This document shows, piece by piece, positions 1 through 5,884 of a DNA stretch of 6,844 nt; position 1 is the first letter of the stretch; each line of letters opens with the position of its first letter. The notes below the pieces were generated by a model. That model was not told where the DNA came from and searched no databases. It was given only the letters and a program-made list of their open reading frames with translations. Position numbers and translations under genes: made by a program. The DNA is from Kiritimatiellia bacterium (GTDB lineage Bacteria; Verrucomicrobiota; Kiritimatiellia; UBA8416), in NCBI GenBank assembly GCA_007126175.1, contig SLBU01000160.1, positions 1 to 6,844 on the forward strand, written 5' to 3'.

Positions 1-759
1 GGTACCCCGGTTCAAATCGTACACCACGCCCAGCCCCTTGAGCGTAAGATCCGGGTCCAGCTTGTAGTCCAGTCCCCCGTCCTTCAACACCCACCCGGCA
101 AAGCCGCCGGTCGCACAGCAAACCGCATGCTCCATCCCGCGCTGCGCACGCAGGTACGCCGTAATCTCACGAATCATCCCCCGGTAGCCGATGCGCGCAC
201 CAATGCGCATGGCCCCCTCCGAACTTCGCCCAACCCGTTCACAACGCCCCTTGGGGCTGATCAACGGTAATAACGCCGTTCGCTCTGCCAGATAATCCGT
301 CATTAACGGTAACCCCGGCGCAATGACTCCGCCGCGATAGTTCCCGGAAGCCCCGACCACATCAAACGTCAAAGCCGTCCCAAAATCGGCCACAATCACG
401 GGGGCACCATGAAGCGCAACTGCCGCACAGGCATTCGCCAGGCGATCCGCACCAATGGTCTCGGGGTGCGGATAGTCGATGCCAACCACCAGTTTGACGG
501 TATGCGTGAGCAGCAACGGCCCCGAACCCGTATGTCCCTTGATGCATTTTTCCCAGCGCCGGTTCACACCGGGCACCACAGAGGCCAGCACGGCACCATC
601 AAACGGGTGCTTTGACTGGAAGCGATTCAGCAAACGCAACACTTCATCAATTGCGTCAATGCCGCCATGAACATGTCCACGCGCAAGCACATGCAATCCA
701 TCCACGACGCCCAGCGTCGTGCTCGTATTGCCCACATCAATAGCCAGACAGCGACTCAT
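1..759 (-). CDS. coaX: Type III pantothenate kinase, 3' end cut by window edge
   Basis: CoaX phosphorylates pantothenate with ATP in the cytoplasm, the first step of coenzyme A synthesis. The 253 visible codons are open to the window edge. The ASKHA-fold phosphate-binding motif DVGNT is at residues 8-12, IGADRLAN at 102-109, and DFGTALTFD at 125-133, where D125 is the expected catalytic acid. GGVIAPGL (144-151) and a late TGG motif (217-219) follow. The family's usual C-terminal pattern (LTLKGLGVVYDLN, near 238-250) is present, so only a few residues should be missing, given typical lengths near 255. The ATG overlaps the TGA of nadC as ATGA, implying coupled translation. Type III enzymes are not inhibited by CoA in characterised members; that is family knowledge. 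In many genomes birA lies between nadC and coaX; here they touch directly. Confidence 0.95.
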   Translation of the reverse strand, partial: MSRCLAIDVGNTSTTLGVVDGLHVLARGHVHGGIDAIDEVLRLLNRFQSKHPFDGAVLASVVPGVNRRWEKCIKGHTGSGPLLLTHTVKLVVGIDYPHPETIGADRLANACAAVALHGAPVIVADFGTALTFDVVGASGNYRGGVIAPGLPLMTDYLAERTALLPLISPKGRCERVGRSSEGAMRIGARIGYRGMIREITAYLRAQRGMEHAVCCATGGFAGWVLKDGGLDYKLDPDLTLKGLGVVYDLNRGT

Positions 760-1610
760 AAAAACTCCATCTCCAACGTCAGATCGACAGAACGAACCGA
801 ATGCGTCAGACACCCGAGCGAAATGGCATTCACCCCCGTCTCCGCAACCGCCCGTACCGTATCAAGCGTAATACCGCCCGAGGCTTCGGTCCGGCAACAC
901 CCTTCGCAGAGCTTCACGCATTCGCGCATCGCATCGAGCGACATGTTGTCCAACAACACTTCATCCGGGCACCCCTGCAAAGCATCGAGCAAAGCATCGC
1001 GATTTTCCACTTCAATCTCGATCGGTATATCCGGATACTGCTCGCGTGCCACCCGCACGGCCGCCCCCAACCCTTTGCCCGCTTCCCAGAAGCGACGATG
1101 ATTATCCTTGATCATGATCTTGTCATACAGCCCGAACCGATGATTGGTCCCGCCCCCACAGACCACGGCATACTTCTCAAAAATGCGCAGCCCCGGCGTC
1201 GTTTTGCGCGTATCCAGAATCTGTACCGGTAGCGGGGAGACCGCATCCACAAATCGTCTCGTCAGCGTTGCAATCCCACACATCCGCTGCATGAAATTCA
1301 ATGCCGTACGCTCTGCCGTTACAATGGCACGTGCCGAACCATGAAGGCGCATAATCGCATCACCAGATACAGCTTGTTGTCCATCGGCACAGACCACCTC
1401 CACCTGCATCGCTGGATCGAGATGCCGAAAGGCAAATGCCGCCACACTTGTTCCGGCCACACGGCAATCCTCGCGCGTCTGTATTACCGCCGCAACCTGC
1501 TGTCCTTCCCCAACCATAGCCAGCGTCGTTGCATCGCCAAGCCCTTGATCCACCGCCAGCTCAGCCGCAATCATACGGCGTACATCCTCGCGCTCCACTA
1601 TATCACGCAT
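756..1610 (-). CDS. nadC: Nicotinate-nucleotide pyrophosphorylase (quinolinate phosphoribosyltransferase)
   Basis: NadC converts quinolinate and PRPP to nicotinate mononucleotide, pyrophosphate and CO2, joining de novo quinolinate synthesis to the NAD pathway. The 284-residue length is normal for the family. Visible motifs in order are GDATT (25-29, N-terminal domain), ERTALNFMQRMCGIAT (100-115), DTRKTTPGLR (133-142), KYAVVCGGGTNHR (146-158) and KDNH (168-171). These are followed by the barrel-strand motifs EIEVE (198-202), DNMS (221-224) and EASGGI (242-247), then ISLGCLTHS (263-271). The Arg, Lys and His residues in these motifs form the quinolinate and PRPP site in known structures, and none looks missing. 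The start is well supported: GGAGAG lies just upstream of the ATG. The gene begins 24 bases after the exporter ATPase stop and its own stop overlaps the coaX start, so it is inside an operon. No nadA or nadB is visible. Confidence 0.97.
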   Translation of the reverse strand: MRDIVEREDVRRMIAAELAVDQGLGDATTLAMVGEGQQVAAVIQTREDCRVAGTSVAAFAFRHLDPAMQVEVVCADGQQAVSGDAIMRLHGSARAIVTAERTALNFMQRMCGIATLTRRFVDAVSPLPVQILDTRKTTPGLRIFEKYAVVCGGGTNHRFGLYDKIMIKDNHRRFWEAGKGLGAAVRVAREQYPDIPIEIEVENRDALLDALQGCPDEVLLDNMSLDAMRECVKLCEGCCRTEASGGITLDTVRAVAETGVNAISLGCLTHSVRSVDLTLEMEFL

Positions 1611-1634
1611 CTTTCTCTCCCTAACGCCTCATCC

Positions 1635-2840
1635 CTAAACGGGACGCCCCCCCCATTTCCATTGTACCGGAACGTGTACCGGCCCCGCCGAGGAATTCTG
1701 CCCCCGTATCCCGAACGCAAAGGCATGATCCAACCGATGATAATTTACGCGATGATCCGCCGAATGCACAGAGCACGACAGCAAGTAATTCCCGGGCGTC
1801 AGGGGCAACGCCCCCAGCGAAAGCGTCAACCGCCCCGTCCCGTCCACCACGGGGATTTCCACCCCGGCGAGCTGTGTGTTGCTTCCGTGCAACAAATGCC
1901 CCTCGGCATCACTAATGGCATACCCGAACACCGGCTCTTCAACCCGTTCCTGCGCACGATACCCGATCTCAACACAAAACCCGTCCACCGCATCAAAGGC
2001 ATCGGCAACCGTTCCATCGTGGCGCGTCAAACAAACCTCTTCCAATCGGACTTCCCCGGTACCCCACTCCCGTTTCACCGCACGCGACTCGGTTTGCCGC
2101 ACCAACCCCTCGTACTCCCCAATCATCTCTGCCGGGCTGCCACTGCCCAACAACCGGCCCTTGTCCAAGAGAACAATCCGGTCACTGATCCGCTGGATTG
2201 TCTGCAAATCGTGCGAGATAATCAGCATGGTCTTCTGTTCCCGACGAAAAGCCCGCATCTTATCCAGACACTTGCGCTGGAAGGCAGAGTCCCCCACTGC
2301 CAGCACCTCATCAATCAACAAAATATCCGGATTCACCTCTACTGCCACCGCAAACCCAAGCCGAACATACATCCCCGAAGAGTAATGCTTCACCGGTTGG
2401 TCAATAAATGCATGCAACCCCGCAAAATCCACGATTGCATCAAAGCGCGCATCCATGTGCGACCGCGACATCCCCATGATTGCCCCGTACAGATACACGT
2501 TCTCACGCCCCGTCAGATCCGGATGAAACCCTGCCCCCAACTCCAACAACGAGGAAATCTGCCCCGTGGTACGAATCCGCCCACTGCTCGGGAACAACGT
2601 CCCGGTCAATAATGCCAGTAACGTACTCTTGCCAGCACCGTTCGCACCGATAATCCCCAGCGTCTCCCCGCGACGCACCGTGAAACTTACATCATCCAAC
2701 GCCTTGAATACCTGCTTCTTGTGACGCCCCGTAAGGCGCTCGAGCACGCGCGACTTCAAACTCCCGCTGCCACCACTCAGACTGAAGGTCTTGCTGACCC
2801 CCGCCACCTCGATCACAACCTCTGGCTCTTGTCCTGCCAT
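1635..2840 (-). CDS. wzt: ABC polysaccharide export ATPase with C-terminal Wzt-like glycan-binding domain
   Basis: This is the nucleotide-binding subunit of a Wzm/Wzt-type exporter, which powers transfer of a lipid-linked glycan (O-antigen or similar) across the inner membrane. The 401 residues split into an ATPase domain (about 1-245) and a beta-rich C-terminal domain (about 258-395). Walker A is GANGAGKST (65-73), the Q-loop region includes GQISSLLELGAGF (93-105), the signature is YSSGM (153-157, the usual variant in this family), Walker B is DILLIDE (172-178) and the switch histidine is H210. The C-terminal part resembles the Wzt domain that recognises the modified end of the glycan, so a capped or modified polymer is a reasonable inference; its identity cannot be read here. 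I chose the ATG at 2840 because it overlaps the permease TGA (TGATG). The reading frame extends 65 codons further upstream, but that part overlaps the permease and is low complexity. A run of eight G lies in the last codons. Confidence 0.93.
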   Translation of the reverse strand: MAGQEPEVVIEVAGVSKTFSLSGGSGSLKSRVLERLTGRHKKQVFKALDDVSFTVRRGETLGIIGANGAGKSTLLALLTGTLFPSSGRIRTTGQISSLLELGAGFHPDLTGRENVYLYGAIMGMSRSHMDARFDAIVDFAGLHAFIDQPVKHYSSGMYVRLGFAVAVEVNPDILLIDEVLAVGDSAFQRKCLDKMRAFRREQKTMLIISHDLQTIQRISDRIVLLDKGRLLGSGSPAEMIGEYEGLVRQTESRAVKREWGTGEVRLEEVCLTRHDGTVADAFDAVDGFCVEIGYRAQERVEEPVFGYAISDAEGHLLHGSNTQLAGVEIPVVDGTGRLTLSLGALPLTPGNYLLSCSVHSADHRVNYHRLDHAFAFGIRGQNSSAGPVHVPVQWKWGGRPV

Positions 2841-3643
2841 CACAACACATCCCCGAAGGCCCGTTGGGCCCGTTGAAACACAAAATAGCCCAGCCCGAAT
2901 ACCACCAGGCATACCGCCACCGAAACCAACAACCACCACCCCGGAACCGCATGCGTATCCGGCATCAGCGCCCCCATCATCAGCGTACGGTACGCATACA
3001 GAATCCCCGCCATCGGATTTAGAAAAGGCAACCAACCCAAATGCTCAGGCAAAAACTCCAACTGCATCTGGATCGGATAAAAAACCGGCGAGAGAAAAAA
3101 CCAGGCCAGCGAGCCAATCCCCAGGATGTGCTCCGTGTCGCGCATAAAAACATTGGAGGTGGAAAGGATACAGGCCAATCCGAGACACAACATCATCTGC
3201 AGCAGCAAGACGACCGGAATCAAATAGAAACCAAGCAAAGGCATCCCCGCAAACAGCAAATACACGACCAATACCAGCAACGTCAGCAGAAAATTCACGA
3301 GGTTCGCCAGCACCATCGAAATCGGGAGAATGAAACGTGGAAATGCTGTCTTCTTTACCAGATTCGCATTCCCCAGCACCACATGCAGAGAATCATTCAA
3401 ACACATTCCCAGAAACTGCCAGACGACAATCCCCGAAACCAGAAATTCCAGATAGTGCGGCCGCCCCGCATTGAACCGCAAGATAGCCGCAAACACGCCA
3501 TAAATCACAATCAATAGCGCCGGGCTCAGCAGCGACCAGAAAAACCCCAGCACTGACCCTTTGTAGCGGATCTTCAAATTGCGGATCACCAGAATTCCCA
3601 AAAGCTCCCGGCGCATCCAGATAGCCCGAATCGTCTCTAACAT
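2840..3643 (-). CDS. wzm: ABC-2 type polysaccharide/polyol export permease
   Basis: This is the inner-membrane channel subunit that partners the ATPase encoded immediately downstream. The 267-residue length fits the Wzm/TagG/KpsM group. Hydrophobic stretches at about 31-55, 64-84, 105-132, 138-162, 172-192 and 235-256 give the expected six membrane segments. The family pattern near the start (SVLGFFWSLLSPALLIVIYG, 30-49) and the central FMRDTEH region (166-172) followed by FFLSPVFYP (182-190) are clear. The cytoplasmic N-terminal stretch RNLKIRYKGS (21-30) is the usual amphipathic lead-in. The ATG at 3643 is preceded by AAGGAG with a five-base spacer, so I reject the 40-codon longer form, which runs into pabBC and has no membrane-protein character. 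A 76-base gap separates it from pabBC; I see no convincing terminator there. The stop overlaps the ATPase start by one base. Confidence 0.94.
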   Translation of the reverse strand: MLETIRAIWMRRELLGILVIRNLKIRYKGSVLGFFWSLLSPALLIVIYGVFAAILRFNAGRPHYLEFLVSGIVVWQFLGMCLNDSLHVVLGNANLVKKTAFPRFILPISMVLANLVNFLLTLLVLVVYLLFAGMPLLGFYLIPVVLLLQMMLCLGLACILSTSNVFMRDTEHILGIGSLAWFFLSPVFYPIQMQLEFLPEHLGWLPFLNPMAGILYAYRTLMMGALMPDTHAVPGWWLLVSVAVCLVVFGLGYFVFQRAQRAFGDVL

Positions 3644-3719
3644 GCAAACTCCTTCGTAATCAGAAGAAAATGCCCGAGACCCTCCCCGCATGCAAGCAAC
3701 AAAACATACCGCACACCAT

Positions 3720-5459
3720 TCAGGCAAAACGCAATTGCGCTTTCGTGAGCGGCATCCAGCCACGCACGGAGTTGATCAGCCAGAGGCGATCACAAGCCAA
3801 AAGGTCCTCGCGCAACAATTGCGCTTCCCCGATCTCCCCGGCTGCGACCAGCGTGCGGCGCATCGTGCCATCCAGCAACCCACACGCAACCGGCGGGGTA
3901 TATTTGCGGTCATCCCTTTCAAACACCACATTTCCCAGACACGATTCCGTAACCTCGCCCGCTTCATTCACAAGAATCACATCCCCGCAGTCCGGAAATG
4001 CCACCTGGGCGGTCTCGTACGGCACCCGCTGCGTGGTCTTGTGATACAGGAAGACGTCCTGCCGACGGCAAGCCCCAACCGCAGCGACTCCCACCGGCCT
4101 TGGCCCCAACGGCTGCAAATCAACAGACGCCACGCGCATACGGCCGTCACGGGCCAGTAACCAACGTACCCGCTGAGACACGCGCTTGCCCAACACCGCT
4201 TGCTCCAACGCTTGCTGCATCTGCTCCGCGTCAAAAGGATAGCCCCAGTACTGTGCGGACGCACCCGCCCGCTCCATGTGGGCCTCCAAATACGCATACC
4301 CTTCGCCGGGGGTATAGCACAGCGTTTCAAGCAATTCGAATGCGGGCGGCGCATACGTCAGCACCGCTGCCTTCGTCAAGCATTCGTCATATTCATGCTG
4401 TTCAACCGAATCCCATACAATCCCCCCGCCCACACCATATTCCGCCGTGCCGGAACGTTTATCGACGGTCACCGTGCGGATCATCACATTGAAACGCGAC
4501 AGACCATCCGGCGTACAGTACCCAGCCATCCCTGTATAAAAATGGCGTGGACTGCGCTCCAATGCCTTGATAATCTGCATGGTCCGCACCTTGGGCGCGC
4601 CCGTGATCGATGCACAGGGGAACAACGCCCGCACCGTCTGCGAGAACGGAGCCCGCGTCCGTGCACGGACCGTCGACACCATCTGGAACAACGTCGGGTA
4701 GCGCTCCACCCCAAACAACGGGGCCGGCACCACCGAACCCGGCTCCGCAATCCGCCCCAGATCATTGCGAATCATATCTACAATCATGACATTCTCGGAT
4801 CGATTCTTGGGGCAATGCGCCAACGCTTCCCGGATGCACGCATCCTCTGCCTCCGTCAAACCCCGGGCAGCCGTACCCTTCATCGGACGCGCCAGAATCG
4901 CCTCGCCACATTTTTCGAAAAACAACTCCGGTGAGGCCGAACACACCGCCCAATCCCCCAAGTCGCCAAAAACGGCATGGCGGGGCGCCTGTGCCCGGCA
5001 CAGCCGCACAAACAAGGCATAGGCATCCCCCGCGAAACGGGCCCGCAAACGCATGGTGTAATTCACCTGGTAGGTATCGCCAGACGCAATATACGACCGG
5101 ATGCGATCAATGGCGGCACCGTACGCTTCGCGCGTCGTATCGGGCTGCCAGTCGAGAACAGGAAAATCTGCCCCCGCTGGTTCCGGTAATGCATCAATCC
5201 GATCTGGTGCATCATACACCCCGAACCAAGCCAATGGCACACCGGCGGCAGAATGCGTTTCGAGGGCAGCATCCATTGCACATGCCGCCTCATACGCCAG
5301 GAACCCCGCGACATGCTTGCCATCGGCAAGCGCACGATCCACCGCCGCCAACACAGACGATACCTCCGCCGGGGCATACGCACAAAGGACCTCACGCGGA
5401 TCCGCAAACACGAGCCAATCGCCCGCCGGTGCCTGTGCCAATAGGGTTCCCGCCTTCAC
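3720..5459 (-). CDS. pabBC: Fused aminodeoxychorismate synthase component I / aminodeoxychorismate lyase (PabB-PabC)
   Basis: A two-domain enzyme of folate synthesis: the PabB part aminates chorismate to 4-amino-4-deoxychorismate, and the PabC part, a PLP-dependent class IV aminotransferase-fold lyase, releases p-aminobenzoate and pyruvate. In the 579-residue protein, PabB spans about 1-370 with GDTYQVNYTMRL (127-138), SASPELFF (174-181), PMKGT (192-196), MIVDMIRNDLGR (225-236), SITGAPK (284-290) and GVGGGIVWDS (342-351). K194 in PMKGT is the lysine that marks PabB rather than anthranilate synthase, which has Ala or Thr there. PabC spans about 372-579: YHKTTQR (472-478) holds the likely PLP lysine K474, and NEAGEVTES (498-506), TPPVACGLLDGTMRR (521-535) and NSVRG (563-567) follow. 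I favour the GTG at 5459, seven bases after AAGGAG. An in-frame ATG at 5465 is only one base from that site and a TTG at 5486 lies upstream of it. Ammonia normally comes from PabA, which is not in this window. Confidence 0.95.
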   Translation of the reverse strand: MKAGTLLAQAPAGDWLVFADPREVLCAYAPAEVSSVLAAVDRALADGKHVAGFLAYEAACAMDAALETHSAAGVPLAWFGVYDAPDRIDALPEPAGADFPVLDWQPDTTREAYGAAIDRIRSYIASGDTYQVNYTMRLRARFAGDAYALFVRLCRAQAPRHAVFGDLGDWAVCSASPELFFEKCGEAILARPMKGTAARGLTEAEDACIREALAHCPKNRSENVMIVDMIRNDLGRIAEPGSVVPAPLFGVERYPTLFQMVSTVRARTRAPFSQTVRALFPCASITGAPKVRTMQIIKALERSPRHFYTGMAGYCTPDGLSRFNVMIRTVTVDKRSGTAEYGVGGGIVWDSVEQHEYDECLTKAAVLTYAPPAFELLETLCYTPGEGYAYLEAHMERAGASAQYWGYPFDAEQMQQALEQAVLGKRVSQRVRWLLARDGRMRVASVDLQPLGPRPVGVAAVGACRRQDVFLYHKTTQRVPYETAQVAFPDCGDVILVNEAGEVTESCLGNVVFERDDRKYTPPVACGLLDGTMRRTLVAAGEIGEAQLLREDLLACDRLWLINSVRGWMPLTKAQLRFA

Positions 5460-5463
5460 GTGC

Positions 5464-5472
5464 ATTCTCCTT
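5464..5472 (-). promoter_or_regulatory. Ribosome binding site deciding the pabBC start
   Basis: On the minus strand AAGGAG (plus positions 5467-5472) is followed after one base by ATG (5465-5463) and after seven bases by GTG (5459-5457), both in the pabBC frame. The seven-base spacing fits normal initiation, so the GTG is preferred; the ATG would place the Shine-Dalgarno sequence too close. Confidence 0.6.
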
Positions 5473-5484
5473 GGCCCCTGAAAC

Positions 5485-5520
5485 AAAAAAGGGTGACCCC
5501 TGCACTGGCAGGCGTCACCC
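5485..5520 (-). terminator. Intrinsic terminator of the small basic protein gene
   Basis: Plus positions 5491-5497 (GGGTGAC) pair with 5514-5520 (GTCACCC), a single C/C mismatch follows, then CCTGC (5499-5503) pairs with GCAGG (5508-5512), leaving an ACTG loop (5504-5507). Read on the minus strand the hairpin is followed directly by six T (5490-5485), the classic intrinsic terminator form. The plus-strand side has no T run, so it acts on minus-strand transcripts. It starts 24 bases after the stop of the 5544-5738 gene and ends 25 bases before the pabBC start codon, so pabBC would need read-through or a promoter of its own. Confidence 0.85.
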
Positions 5521-5523
5521 GAA

Positions 5524-5532
5524 ATTGTAGCA
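5524..5532 (-). promoter_or_regulatory. Possible extended -10 promoter for pabBC
   Basis: The minus strand reads TGCTACAAT here: a TGn extension plus TACAAT, five of six matches to the sigma-70 type -10. No good -35 is seen 17 bases upstream. The predicted start of transcription falls near 5516-5518, inside the 5' arm of the terminator hairpin. A transcript begun there would lack part of the outer stem and might pass the terminator. This is inference from motif match alone. Confidence 0.4.
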
Positions 5533-5543
5533 TCCGAAATCTT

Positions 5544-5738
5544 TTATTTTGCCTGCAGTAATGCCGGACGCTGCAACAGTGTGCGCATCTCATCCGGATT
5601 CATGGTACGCAAAGCTTCCTCGTCCACCCCCAATGCCACAAGACGCTTGCGGTGTGTGGCAAGACGGCGAGCACGCTCGCTGGCACCTTTCTTAGGGCGA
5701 GAAATCGGTTTCTTGTTAAATGTACGGCCTGTTCCCAT
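5544..5738 (-). CDS. Small basic protein of unknown function (64 residues)
   Basis: I do not recognise this gene by name. The 64-residue product begins MGTGRTFNKKPISRPKKG and is rich in Lys and Arg through its first half (residues 5-32), followed by a more balanced, probably helical second half with a VDEEALRTMNPDEMRTLLQRP pattern split across 38-58. It has no signal peptide, membrane segment, cysteine or zinc motif. Basic character suggests contact with RNA or DNA, perhaps ribosome-associated, but that is inference only. The start is well supported: AGGAG lies six bases before the ATG at 5738. A 20-codon upstream extension in frame lacks such a site and runs through the likely promoter. The gene stands alone, with its own intrinsic terminator and a likely promoter in the divergent spacer, which argues that it is real and perhaps strongly expressed. 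Confidence 0.75.
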   Translation of the reverse strand: MGTGRTFNKKPISRPKKGASERARRLATHRKRLVALGVDEEALRTMNPDEMRTLLQRPALLQAK

Positions 5739-5776
5739 GGCTAACTCCTGATCTTGTTCGAAAAACGTAGCTGTGC

Positions 5777-5805
5777 AATATGCCCCAACTGCACGCACAT
5801 AGCAA
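5777..5805 (-). promoter_or_regulatory. Candidate promoter of the small basic protein gene
   Basis: On the minus strand TTGCTA (plus 5800-5805) and CATATT (plus 5777-5782) are separated by 17 bases, with four of six matches each to the -35 and -10 consensus. Transcription would begin near 5770, giving an untranslated leader of about 32 bases that contains the AGGAG site. The match is modest and no experiment supports it. Confidence 0.35.
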
Positions 5806-5830
5806 GCACAAATACTGTGCTTTTTTCTTT
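5804..5830 (+). promoter_or_regulatory. Hairpin with T tract before pheA; possible attenuator or operator
   Basis: AAGCACA (5804-5810) and TGTGCTT (5816-5822) form a perfect seven-base stem with an AATAC loop, and the plus strand continues as a T-rich tract to 5830. It has the form of an intrinsic terminator on the plus strand, yet no plus-strand gene lies upstream in the window. It could be a phenylalanine attenuator in a pheA leader, a dyad operator at the divergent promoters, or chance. A 24-codon reading frame (5780-5854) crosses it and contains three consecutive Phe codons within CAFFFLK; it has no clear ribosome binding site. Confidence 0.35.
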
Positions 5831-5884
5831 CTAAAGGCGGCAGACCTCTGCTAGCCTACAAAAGCGCTATACGAATACGACCCT

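Larger units (their letters stand above)
5739..5884. other. Divergent spacer between the small basic protein gene and pheA
   Basis: These 146 bases must carry the promoters of both flanking genes. They hold the candidate minus-strand promoter, the AAGCACA/TGTGCTT dyad and a further TGTGC copy at 5772-5776 that could pair with the same GCACA arm. Weak plus-strand -10 candidates are TACAAA (5857-5862) and TATACG (5868-5873), neither with a good -35. The latter would give an almost leaderless pheA message, in line with the missing Shine-Dalgarno site. Confidence 0.6.

Noticed and set aside
1..6. GGTACC (KpnI site) exactly at the window start
   Set aside because: It could mark the end of a cloned fragment, but it lies within the coaX reading frame and a six-base palindrome at an edge may be chance; it has no biological meaning I can support.
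1341..2612. Long plus-strand open frame of 423 codons
   Set aside because: It lies antisense to wzt and nadC, whose motifs are unmistakable. Its product is rich in His, Pro and Arg with no recognisable domain, as expected of a shadow frame in GC-rich sequence.
2841..3035. 65-codon N-terminal extension of the wzt frame
   Set aside because: It overlaps the permease C-terminal coding region and reads as Gly/Val-rich low-complexity sequence. The ATG at 2840 in the TGATG overlap gives the normal family N-terminus.
3644..3719. Possible terminator or promoter in the gap between pabBC and wzm
   Set aside because: I found only short, weak self-complementary pieces and no T run after a stem, and no convincing -35/-10 pair. 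The gap is best read as an ordinary intra-operon spacer with the wzm ribosome binding site.
3644..3763. 40-codon N-terminal extension of the permease frame
   Set aside because: It overlaps the end of pabBC and has no family resemblance. The ATG at 3643 has a strong AAGGAG site at the right distance.
4200..4934. Plus-strand open frame of 244 codons inside pabBC
   Set aside because: It is antisense to conserved PabB and PabC motifs, with Arg/His-rich shadow composition and no start signal.
5739..5798. 20-codon N-terminal extension of the small basic protein
   Set aside because: It covers the likely promoter and AGGAG site of the gene, and its own ATG lacks a ribosome binding site.
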